Position numbers and translations under genes: made by a program
In this document: one piece after another, positions 10,501 to 23,100 of the stretch
Layout: each line of letters begins with the position of its first letter
Position numbering within the stretch: position 1 is the stretch's first letter
Assembly (NCBI GenBank): GCA_026874595.1
Contig: CM049313.1
Coordinates: forward strand, 74,334,659-74,398,658
Reading direction: 5' to 3'
Length of the DNA stretch: 64,000 bases
DNA from: Sipunculus nudus
Lineage: Eukaryota; Annelida; Sipuncula; Golfingiida; Sipunculidae
Notes under the pieces: generated by a model
What the model was told of the DNA's origin: nothing
The model's database searches: none
Seen by the model: the letters and a program-made list of their open reading frames with translations, nothing else

Positions 10501-13500
10501 TCCCACTCCGGATCCCGGAACCCAAGAAAAATTTGTAATTCTTAAACTCTCATGGTAATTTGTCCAGATATTTTAGCATAATCATATCTAAAGACATATT
10601 TTATATTATGATTGGTTAAAACATAAAAAAAATAGTCTGTTTTGCAACAAAATTTGATTAAAAAAAAAACACTTACGGACCCTTGGGCACGGACCTCACA
10701 GATTACACGGACCCCGTTTTCTAATTGTTTTACCATTTCTTTAGTACATACATGTATTTGACATCACGTTTAGCCATGACACATTTGTGATTTATTATTG
10801 TGTTTGTATCTGTATTTTTACATTTCTGTCTCATTTTTTATTCATAATTTTATATTTGCTATTTATTTCATTTGTGTAGCGTTTTAAAAAGTATTATAAT
10901 TTAAAACATTTACAAAATCATTATTTTGGAACCTGTAGTTGCTTGAAATGCAAGTAATCAACAATTCCTTTTGGTATTTATATTACTGCCAACTTTAAAA
11001 TTGCATGGTTGTTATGAACGGAGCACGAAACCTGTTGTTATGTGGAAGTGCTCTGATATATCAGTCTCAGGTCCGCTCAACTGTTAGTGCACTTCAAATT
11101 AAATCTCCCCCACTGTGTCTGCACTATTATATTTTCATTTAGAATAACAAATATTATATTTAGTGTGTGGCATGAGTGCTGTTTTTATCCTCTTTTGGTC
11201 ATAAATAAAAATATGAGCGTTGGTTACTGGGGTCCGTCAAAATTGAACAGTCGGCAAATTCAAGTACATGTAAAAGAGGTCCGTCTTCATCGAAATATTT
11301 TTGTAATTATAAATCTTTCAGTAAATCGGTCATTTACAAATGTGCAACATTTAGGGACTTTGCTCTGTCCTTACATCAACAATAGTGGTGTTTTTATCGG
11401 TATAAATAATGGAAAATGAGGAAATAGGTTTATGGGGTCCAGGGACCGTGGGGTTCGGGTTTACACACTACCCTGCATTCACTACTGCTCGGAAAATTTT
11501 CATTCTTTGAAAGATCCCCCTTTTGAGCATTTTCCTCAAGCGAGATCTTCTTGTGCACAATAGACCTTTTCGCTGCGCTGAGGTTGCCTTTTGAGAAGGG
11601 ATCACCGATGGGGATTATATCGGGCCGGTCCCCGCAAATTTAAGAAAAGCCCAGACAGGGCCCCCGGAGAAAAACTCTGTCCCGCCATCAAACACTCTGT
11701 GGCCATTGTGTTACCGGGCCCAAAGACACAAAGAAAAGAGGCGCCCACGGGGCAGCAAATATTAAAATTATTATTTATGCAGGTAATATGCAAATATTGC
11801 AAATAAAAGGGGGCGGAATCTCTTCGGACAAACCCAGAGCATATATATGTCGAAAATCACGGCAATCCGTATGGCGGTATCAGAGGAGATACGGAAAATC
11901 ACAAAAATCGCCTTACACTATTAATATATAGATAAAATTTGTACCCTTAATTTTGCCAAATTTGACCATGGCACGTTTTTTTCTCATAAGTATATTTAAC
12001 TTATTTTTCACAGCTGGGATTCATGTGGATTTAATCTGTTGAATTCTGAAATTTGAAAGTAAAAGCTTAAAAATTATTCTAATTATTGAAGTTTTTCAGA
12101 TGCTCTAATGTATCTGCATTTTTATGCCCCCGGCCCCCCCACAAAGTGGCCGGGGCATATAGTTTTACCCATGTCCGTCCTTCTGTCATTCCGAAATCAA
12201 ACAGTTGTACGGATTTTTTTTCGCAATGCCTGCAGATATTGGCCTGATTTTTTGTGTGTGGGCAGATATAGACCAGTTACAGATCGAGTTCGCGTTTCGT
12301 TCCGGTTGACCTACTTTTGAACGTTTTACGCCTCCTTAACTTAAAAAATTTCATGAAAAATAGAAATATTCATGACAGATACACATGTACGGACTTTTTT
12401 TCGCAATGCCTGCAGGTATTGGCCTGATTTTTGGTGTGTGGGCAGATATAGACCAGTTACAGATCAAGTTCGCGTTTCGTCCCGGTTGACCTATTTTTGA
12501 CCGTTTTACGGCTCCTGAACATAGAAAATTACATGAAAAATATGAAATTTCATGACAGATACACATGTACCGACTTTTTTTGCAATGCCTGCAGATATTG
12601 GCCTGATTTTTGGTGTGTGGGCAGATATTGACCAATTACAGGTCGAGTTCACGTTTCGTCCCATTTGACATACTTTTGACTGTTTTACGGCTCCTGAACA
12701 TAGAAAATTTCATGTAAAATATAAATTTTCATGACAAATACATTTGTACAGACTTTTCTTCGCAATACCTGCAGATATTGGCCTGATTTTTGGTGTGTGG
12801 GCAGATAATGACCAGTTACAGATCGAGTTCACATTTTGTCCCAGTTGACCTACTTTTGACCGTTTGACAGTGCTCTAACATAGAAAATTTCATACAAAAG
12901 TGCACATGTATGGACTTTTCTTCGCAATACCTGCAGACATTGGCCTGATTTTTGGTGTGTTGCTTGATAATGACCAGTTACAGATCGAGTTCACATTTTG
13001 TCCCAGTTGACCTACTTTTGACTGTTTGACAGTGCTCTAACATAGAAAATTTCATAAAAAAGTGCACATGTATGGACTTTTTTTTGCAGTGCCTGCAGAT
13101 ACGGGCCTGATTTTTGGTGTGTTGCTTGATAATGACCCGTTACAGATTGAGTTTGCATTTTGCCCTTGTTGACCTACTTTTGACCATACAACACCTCCTG
13201 AACTTAAAAAATTTTTCAAAATTTTACAAATGTTTCTAATTTGCCCCAGGCGGGGGCATTCGTGTCGTTCCGACACATCTAGTGTATATCCAAGACCCCA
13301 CTCTTGCTCACTGCAGCCTTGCCTAGGTAACCTTATTACGATGAAGCACTGGCAAAATGCCCCTGCTGTAATAAACATATACTTATTCTCATGGGCCCAA
13401 CCCTAATGCCCCCCCCCCCCCCCAGTCCCCCCCCCCCAAAAAAAACACCATCACCAATTATATTGCAATACATGGTTTGTTATTGTCAACTGTATTTCTT

Positions 13501-16500
13501 TAAATGTAAAGCTGTTTTTGATCCAATGTGCACAACTTTTCTTGAAATATTAATTTAAGAAGTAATCCAAGAGATGCCACGTTGTTCTCATGTAGCATTT
13601 TTAAGAAATTATTTCCTTTTTAATAATTAAACAAAATATAATTAAACCCATCAGTAGGCATAATTTGATAATATATGAAACATATCATGGATAAATAAAG
13701 GTGCAATATAAAATTTTGAATTCTGGAGTTATTTTCATATACTTATTGCTTTGCAAATTTAAAAAATATATTTTATAAAAAAAAAAGAAATATATCTGTG
13801 TGCATAATGTGATGTTACCTGACTAAAATAAGTATAAATATTGATGCAATTTAGATTTGTGAATCAATTTAAATATTCAGATATATATATGATATACTGT
13901 TAATATATAGTAACATTTATAAACTTTAAAAAAATGACTTAACAAAAGAAAAAATAGGATCTAATGCAAATATTTGTTTTTTATTTTCCTGTCTCAGAAG
14001 AATGGAAATTAAAGTTATTTGCTTTGTTTTCCATCTCTCTGCCTGTTTTTAAATATTTAAAAATAGTTTTATTTAAATTAAATTTTATCCTTTACGTATA
14101 TACAGAGGTGCTGTAACTCCCACCAGTCCCTGTAAGCACCATTGATTTAATTCCATATTCTGTATTTATATCCAAAAGTGTTGTAACTCTGCCCCCCCCC
14201 CCCCCCCCAGTCATTGAGCCCTAGTTTCTGAGCACTGAGGATTGTATTTTTATTGCAACTTTAAAAAAATCTATGGTGATGCAGTTATAACTGTCACAAT
14301 CAGCTGAGCGCTGTGACCTATGGGTCCCTTGTTTTCATTATGTTTAACATTTACATACATAGGCAGTGACCAAGACTGCAGTTTGTAATGTGAAAGTACT
14401 CAAACGAGTCAGTTTATTAGACTGCAACTTGTAATATGAAAATCCAAAATGAGACATTGATCACGACTGCAATTTGTAATATGAATGTTCATCAATAAGG
14501 GAGAATAAGGTATATTCAGTTTAACGAAACTGACCTTATTGATTAATTGGCACAACATTAGATTTGACTGTCACTAGTCTTATCTGACTTCCTTCTGCCC
14601 AAAATAATCTTTGGTACAATATGTGCATATTTGTGATGTAAGAGCAACTGTGCGTTTATGTAATACCTCAGAAACAATTCTCTTATATCTGTATATGATT
14701 TTTGTACAGCTGCTGCACAGGCTAAAAAGTCTGACATACCATATGATGAAAGGCCATTGGAGGAAAATGTGAACCGACTGGAGGTTGAAGGAGATGAGGC
14801 CCGGACTGTTGAGGATGCCATCTCAGTGCTCAGGTACGTACAGCTGTGATGGTCTTAAGGTTCCCTATTCCTGTACCTGATGACTATTAAAAAAAGATAG
14901 TCCTTGGACCTTTCAGTAAAATAAGCCAGCAAGCACAGATCCCATTTTTATGTTCACTTGTTTATAAATAACATGTATACATATAAGGACCTCCCAAAAT
15001 AGCTGCCAGTCCAAGAAAGACATCAGGCAGCCAATTAGATGAACCTTGGTTTTGCAAATGAAAAGGACTGCATTTATTCATATATTCTCACCACGAGCTA
15101 ACCTTTTAACTTCTGTACATATGCAATAAGCCACCTTTTGTTACATGCTTGTTCTGTTTGTCAACATGGGCACATGTAGATAAAAAAAAGCTCATACCTG
15201 TCACTGGGGTGTTATAAAAAGTTGGCTTAAAACCAGATGACACTGAAAGGTTCTATACCTCCCCCTTGTGTGTAATCACTTTACAGATTTATTGGTGTGA
15301 AATATCTGCACCAGATGTCAGCAGCAGATGTAAAACTGCATGACATAAATATACAAGCAGACAAAATAGGCACCCTTCCCCTGGTGCTGTTTATACTCGA
15401 AATTAATCTGTGTTTTTTATAGGCAAAGTGGGACGGCTAAGTTTTCTTTTCTCAGCTGCCCATTTCAAAATCAGAATATTTTACAATATAAGGAAACTTT
15501 TTTAGTTTATATTTCACATGGGCATGCTTAAAAAATGTTACTTTCTCTGTGAAGTCCTTACCACAAAACAACCATGTTAATGTTATTTGCCTTGAACAAT
15601 TGTAATCCAACATATTTGAAAAGACTACATTACCCTTTTCCCTACATTTGTAATAATGCCGCTTGTCCATTGTTGGGGGGGGGGGGGGGTGTCAGATTGT
15701 GAATACCATAAACCCTAAACAGCAGTTCCATAAATTGTGAGTCTGAGTCAGCAAAGTGTGACATAAAAATAAATAATAAGATGTTCTGCATTAGACCCTG
15801 CTCCCATGTTGCACCACTGCCAGCCTTGATTTGCTCAAGTCAAGCTGAGCCAAGTTTTCCTACTGATGCTGCCATAAATATGTTTCTCCTCCCATATATG
15901 ATTTGGTCTGTTGTATTCTTGCGTGGTATGTCTCTTTTTTAGCTCAGCTGACTTTCAGTCATGCTGGGCTATAGCGATGGGTCTTTGTCCGGCGTCCTTC
16001 CGTCTGTCCGTCCGGCCGGCCGTCCGGCCGGCCGTCCGTCCGTTAGCAGGGCACAAATCGTAACCGTAGGGGCTAGGGCCATGAACCCTATGCAGTCTTA
16101 GAGGTTATAAAAAGATCTCCTTGCAAACCTGAAATTAGGTCACTGCGACCTATATTCTCGAAGTTATGGGGTGTGTTTGCACCCCCCAGAAATAACTCTT
16201 TGAGACAAAATTTTCATCCCAAACCTTCCATCTTTCACATACAGCTCACCTACCAAAAGGGGAAGAACCATAATTTTTTTTAGGTCAAAAGGTCAAAGGT
16301 CAAGGTCACAGGAGCCTCTTCTTTGAAAAGCCTGTGGATGCATTTTAAGCCAACCCTTTCATCCCAATTCTTTGATCTTTCACATATAGCTCACCTACTA
16401 AGTTGGATAAGAATCCTATAGATTTTGAGGTCACAAGGTCAAAGGTCAGGGTCACAGGATCCACTTCTTTGAAAAGGTAGTGGACACATTTCAAGCTAGA

Positions 16501-19500
16501 CTTTTCATTCCAAACCTTCCAGCACTGATATCGCTTCTCTGCCAACAGGGGAAAAGACCTGTTGATTTTGAGGTCAAAGGTCAAGTTCACAGCACCCACT
16601 TCTTGCGTGGAGTCATTTTCAGGAAACTTTTCAATCTGTACCTTCCATCTGTCATATATGGCTTACCTACCAATAAGGGAAGAAGCCTATTGATGTTGAG
16701 GTCAAAAAGTCAAAGGTCAAGGTCACAATATTTAATTGTTCTAAATGCATGTGAGCATATTTAAAGTGTAACTGTTCAACCCAAACCTTCAGTCTTTCAC
16801 ATATGCCACATCTATGCATCACTCAGTTTAACTCAAACTTCATATTTATGGGTCTTTTTGCTTGAATAAATAACTTGTTGATTTTGGGGTCAGCTGGTCA
16901 GCAGGTTAAAGGTTGCAGGTCAAAGTTATTCACCCATTGGTTGCCAAGTAATTACACCAGATTTAAGTGGTCAGTAGTTACCCATCTTTTAGAAAGAATC
17001 CAGTTGATATATGGGCAAAAGGCCAAGGTCATAGGTCATGGATGTTTACAATTACTTATTTTATAGACCATCTCTATTTTTCTTGTATATATAACCATCC
17101 CACTCCAGCTGGTACATCTCCCTGTGTGGCTTTAATTGTGAGTGACACTGGTGACATATGACTCCCTTTTGTATCAGCCTATTAAGTGATAAGGCTCAGT
17201 GATAAGTACATCGTTACTTCATAACAAAAACACTGTTGTCAGAATGCTTCAGCCAGGCATTAAGACTATGAGAGTATAGTATTAAGGTTTAGCTACTGAT
17301 TTATAAGATGATGGGAACATTTTGCAGTTTATTTTATGGAATCCTAGCAATAAACTTAGTTTCCTAGATATCTGAATATTTTAATATATATCACCACATA
17401 TAAAAGAAAGTGTTTGTTCTCATAATATGTGGATGTGTACCTTGATTTAGGATGGCTTTTTGTTTTATTTCAAGACTCTTAGTCATGCTTTCTGCATTTC
17501 TTTTCTTTCAGGTTTGGCAGTTTACCTGCCCTGCTGACCCCATTGAAAAGCAGAGTGATAATAAAAAATATTGGACTTACACTTTTTACAATTGCATATC
17601 TATAAATCTGGTATGAGGGCCTGGACATGCCTTTTGAATTATTTTGGGCATTTATTACTGGATAATTTGCCCCAAGTTTGGTCTCTTTTTGGAGAATGTG
17701 GGATATCAAATGTCATACTTGTCAGAAATCCATGTCTGCCAGTTAGCCACCTTAGAAATTCTTTCTTTAGGGCAGTTTCAGTAATTTTTTTTTAATGTTT
17801 GGTCCAATTTAGAGAATGTTTGTTGTCTGATTTCAGACTTGTCAGAAGTCCTATATGGCCACCAGGCAACCATCTTTTAATTCCTTTCGATCATATTATC
17901 TCAAGAACAGTTAAAGTGAATGCAGTTGGATGTATATTTATGTAATCTTGTAAAGGATTGGGTCAAATATTTCTGAATAAATATTACCATCATTTATAAA
18001 AGTGCAGTACAGTTGGCTTGTATTGAATAAAAATTCATACAGAAGCACCTGTTTCTCAATAATTCTTGCATGTATTTCCTTGATTTTTGCTATATATTTA
18101 GATCTTATATTTTCCCTTTGTGGTGTTCCTTTTGAGACTGACAGGTTTCAAGCAAGCTGTTGGAATAGTTCCTGATAACTTAACAATCATGCATTTTCCT
18201 CAGACCATCAATTCACTGTGTTTTAACCAGACATAGGTGATATATATTTCTGTTGTCATAGAAAATTTTCAACAAATTGGCAAATTGGTTCTTCAAAATT
18301 TGACTGGAAGTTGTGAATCTCAGTCCATGATGTCACAGGTCATGCTTGGCAGCTGAGCGTCATGACCCATGGGTCACTTGTTTTGTGAATGTGATAACTT
18401 TTGAATGGCTCAACATTTTTTCATGAAATTAAAATTGTTTCTACAGATATCTCAGATGAGTTTGAAAACTTGTGACCTTGACCTTCATCGGGGTCAAATA
18501 GGCTGAAAAAAAAAATTTTTGTGAACGTTAAACTTTTAAAGTATCACATGTTTTTTCCTCAAATTTTAAACATTATTTGTTTTAACCAAGTTCTTTGAGT
18601 AAAATTGTTGACCTTCACCTTGATTTGAAATTATTTGTGAAAGCTATAACTTTTGAACCACTCAGTAAAATTTCATGAAATTCGACTCTTGAAGTGTTTT
18701 AACCAATTTCTTGAGAGTGTTAAAAAACTAGTGACCTTGACCTTCATCTTCAAGTTCAAACAGCTGGGATTGAAATTATTTACAAACGCTGTGGATTTTT
18801 TAAGCAGTATGTACTTTTTTAGCCCAGCTGACTAAAAGTCACCTGAGCTATAGTCATAGTCCTTTGTCCGTCCATCTGTCCGTCCTAATAGGCACAATTC
18901 TACACCATTGGACCTATGAATCCAAAATCAGGCATACTGTTATATGTCCCCAAAATCTCCTACCAAACCAAAAACTTGGTCACTACAAGTTTGTTCCTTC
19001 ACAAAATTAAGGGAAAATTTCCATTAAAAACCTATAATCACACTTCAGGACTGCCTAATATCAAAACCACTGATCTGTTAATATTTTTCAGAAGTATTCT
19101 CCTATATATTTCCTATATTTATGCCAGAAATTAAGCCTGTAAAGTGTAATTCCTTTAAGTAATGAGCCCGAACAAAATGGTCTTTGTAAAAAATCAGGAA
19201 AAAAATTTACTCACTTAACATGAAAATTTTTGATGCTAGAGAATTTTTTTTTCAAGTATATAACATTGTTTAATTAAGATTCAATTGTATACCCAAAATT
19301 AGATCCGAATGTTTGTAAATATTTAAGTTGTTAGCATAAATATAAAATAAGTACCTTTAATTTTGCCCAACTTTGACCATGGCATGTTTTTTTCCTGTGA
19401 GTACTGTTAATTTAATTATCACAGCATGTAAACATAAGTATTTAATTTGTTTAAATCTGAAATTTGAAAATAAAAGGTTGAAAATTAGGCTAGTAATTGA

Positions 19501-20112
19501 ATTTTTTTCTTGAGGCTCTATTGTTGTCACTTGCTTTGTCCAGATGCAGGTTTTACCACTCCTGGTCACTGGAAGTCAGCTATGCCAGGGTTACTGATTT
19601 GTTAGTCACTGGGGAGATCCCCTGCTGTGACAGGTGTACAGTTCTCATAATACCCCCCCCCCCCCCCAAGTAAATATATAAATATACATTTTTATGCATG
19701 ATGTGGTGTTATATGACAAGATTTAGATTTATGATGATGCAATTTAGAATTATGAATCAACTTTTATATTGAGATAAATAATATATGTTATATTGTATTT
19801 ATGTATAGAAATATAAACATAAAATAAAAAAAAATCTAATACAAATATGTGTTCATTATTTTTAAAACTCAGCAGAATTGATGATCAGGCTTTATTTGCC
19901 CTGAATTTATGCAGAAGTGTTGTTAATCCCACATTCCCCCCTCCCCCCCCCCCCCCCTGCTGCCATTGATTCCTTTGCACCTGTGCACTGGGACATAAAT
20001 AATCGGAATATAAAAAATTAAGATCTAACTGAAACATATTATTGCCTCAGGGGAATGGAACATAATATAAAGTTACTAGCTCTGTCTGTCCATCATCTCT
20101 CCATTATCATTA

Positions 20113-20153
<41 letters not shown>

Positions 20154-23100
20154 TAATTACAAAATTTTTCCTATAAACATTGTTGAAATAACTTTCATAT
20201 ACTGTACGTGTATTGATTTAAGCTATTAAAGTCTGAAATTTGAAAGCAACTAATATATTCAGTTGTGTTATATTGCAAATGTTAAACTTTAAAAAAGATT
20301 TGATATAATAAAAGAAAGTAAGAAATAATTGAAACTTCATATATTATCACCTTTTTATGTATAGTTTTACCCATGTCCGTCCTTCCGTCATTCCGAAATC
20401 AAACAGTTGTACGGACTTTTTGTCACAGTTGACCTACTTTTGACCGTTTTACGGCTTCTAAACATAGTACATGTACAGCTGTTTTTAGCCCTCAGCTCAT
20501 AGGCTGATGGGCTATTGTCGTCACCCAAGCTGTCTGTCTGTCCGTCCGTCTATCTGTCCGTCCGGCGTCCATACGTACCGTGTCTGTTAACTTTTAACTT
20601 GTGAGTGGGATATCTCTAAAAGGATTCACGGTTGGAATTTTATTTGATCAGTGAAGATGTATATCGATAAAATCTTGGACAAGTTCGAAGATGGGTGATC
20701 TTGACCCATTTTTCTACATTTTAGAGCTGATTATAGAAAAACACTCAGAAGCTTATATCTCAGAACCCCTTTGTTTAGGATTTTCACAAAACTGACTATG
20801 ATCATTGGGACTGATGGTCTGTACGTGCTGTACAATTTTGGTGGCGCCACCTGCAATTTCTGATTTTTCAATCAATTTTTATTCGGATTTTTCAATTTTG
20901 GCCTTGTGAGTGGGATATCTCTAAAAGGATTCACCGTTTGAATTTTATTTCATCAGTGAAGATGTTTATCAACAAAATCTTGGTCAAGTGCAAAGATGGG
21001 TGACCTTGGCCTATTTTTCTTTGTTTTAGAGCTGATTATACAAAAACACTCAGAAGCTTATATCTCAGGAACCATTGTGTGGATTTTCACAAAACTTACT
21101 ATGATCAATTGGAATGATGGTCTGTGTGTGCTGCACAATTTTGGTGGCATCACACACAATTTTGGAATTTTTAATGAATTTTTATCAGATTTTTCAATTT
21201 TGGCCTTTTGTGCAGAATATCTCCAAAGGTATTCAACACAGGAACTTAATTTCTTCAGTGCTAATTTATGATATTTACAAAATTTTGGTCAAGTTCAAAG
21301 ATGGGTGATCTTGACCTACTTTTCAAGGTCACAGAGCTTAGTATAGAAAAAAACTTAGGAGCTTATTTCTCAGGAAGCATTTGGTGGATTGTTATGAAAC
21401 ATGGTACATACCTCTCCAATTTAAAATTATAACTGATTATCAGCTTTTGCTAATATTCTAGTTTTGCAATGCAATGCGTATAGATACTAGCCTAATGTTT
21501 GGTCTGTTGGCACATAATGACCACTTACAGATCAAGTTCGTATTCCGTCCCAGTTGACTTATTTTTGACCATATGACAGATCCTGAACATAGAAAATTTC
21601 ATGAAAGACAGAAATTTTTATGAAAATGCACATATGGACTTTTTTTCACAATGCCTGCAGATACTGGCCTGATTTTTGGTGTGTTGCTTGATAATGACCT
21701 GTTACAGATCGAGTTTGCATTTTGCCCTTGTTGACCCTCTTTTGACCATATGACACCTCCTGCCCTTAAAAAAATTTTTACAAAATTTAACAAATGTTTC
21801 TAATTTGCCCCAGGCGGGGGTATTTGTGTCGTTCTGACACATCTAGTTTTATTTACCAGTCTACCTTTCCTTTTTAAATATAATAATTGTGAATGAACTA
21901 TTTATCCTATAAGCATTGTTAAATGAAGTGAAAATCCTATGTATATACACCATAATAATACAGAGATGTTGAAACTCCCACCATTCATTGCCGCCCCCAA
22001 CACCAAGTCCTTGCATCTGCAGACTTGGAACATTAGTTATATTTAAACTATATACATTTTATATAATAAAAAATACATATATTTAATAATATATATTATA
22101 AAAAATAGATCCAATTGAGCAAATGTGTAAACTATTGAACTGTCAACAATTTATCAAAGAGCCAACCAATGATCATGGTAATATGATCATCTTGTGTTCA
22201 CATGCTTCAATTTTAAAATTAGAGAATGCATGGTTTGGTCACAAAAAATTATTACTCATCAATACAAAACAATCATGTCAACCAGCCATGGCCTATATTA
22301 CTTTTTCCTCTTAGACTTTATCTCCATTTTATATAATTTTAGATTTTTACCTTCAAGGTCAACTTCAGCTGAGCACAGTGAGCCGTGGGTCCCTTGTTCC
22401 TCAAATTTAGGGATGGGAGGCCCATAGGGAGGGGAGATATATTTATTTGCATTCCAAAAGCAACCTCATTTTAGATTTTAATGCTGAAGTGAGACCCTGA
22501 TTTGGTACTGCCTGGTAAAAATGATAAAATTTTTGACTACCTGAGTCAGCTGAGTTTTGTCCAAGCCAGCCGCAGTAGTGTGACTAACTACTGAGGCAAG
22601 ATCTATTCTCACACAACCTCTGTAATCTTGATCAGCTATGATACATAAGCCAGGTGAGCATTTGCCATTGCCCAATGAGCTTATGCCATGGCTCAACAAC
22701 CTATTGCCAAAGCCCAAAGAACTTATGCCATGGCCAAGTGGGTTTGTGCCATGGCCCAGTGAGCTTATGGCACATCCCAGTAAGCTTATGCCATGGCCCA
22801 ATCAGCTAATGCCATGGTCCAATGAGCTCATGGCATGGCCCAATGAGCTTATGCCTTGGCCCAATAAGCATATACAAAGACCCAATGAGCTTATGCCATG
22901 GCCCAATGAGCTTATGTCATGGCCCAAAGAGCTTATGCCATGGCCCAGTGAGCCTATATCATGGCCCAGTGAGTACACCATGGCCCAGTGAGTACACCAT
23001 GGCCCAGTGAGCTTATTTCATGGCCCAGTGACCTTATGCCATGGCCCAGGGAGCTTAAGCCATGGCCCAATGAGCTTATAACATGGCCCAATGAGATTAT

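Larger units (their letters stand above)
9188..14335 (+). mobile_element. TTTTTAGCTCAGCTGA repeat element A (interrupted), intron 2
   Basis: It opens TTTTTAGCTCAGCTGACTAT with CCGTC-rich sequence after it, and closes TCAGCTGAGCGCTGTGACCT then ATGGGTCCCTTGTTTT. AGCTCAGCTGA and TCAGCTGAGC are inverted ends, and GACCTATGGGTC before the end is a near-palindrome. It is split by two insertions (about 9751-11935 and 12115-13282). Non-coding. The family is non-autonomous; class not certain. Confidence 0.65.
18815..22397 (+). mobile_element. TTTTTAGCTCAGCTGA element B (interrupted), intron 3
   Basis: It opens TTTTTTAGCCCAGCTGACTA and closes TCAGCTGAGCACAGTGAGCC then GTGGGTCCCTTGTT. Its first 600 bp parallel element A (ATTTTGCCCAACTTTGACCA against ATTTTGCCAAATTTGACCAT). 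It contains the 20350-21846 insertion, C-runs and an (AT)n tract. Confidence 0.65.

Noticed and set aside
9831-11806. Small frames (60-110 residues) inside the 9.75-11.9 kb insertion
   Set aside because: They are short, unrelated to transposases or polymerases, and broken between family copies.
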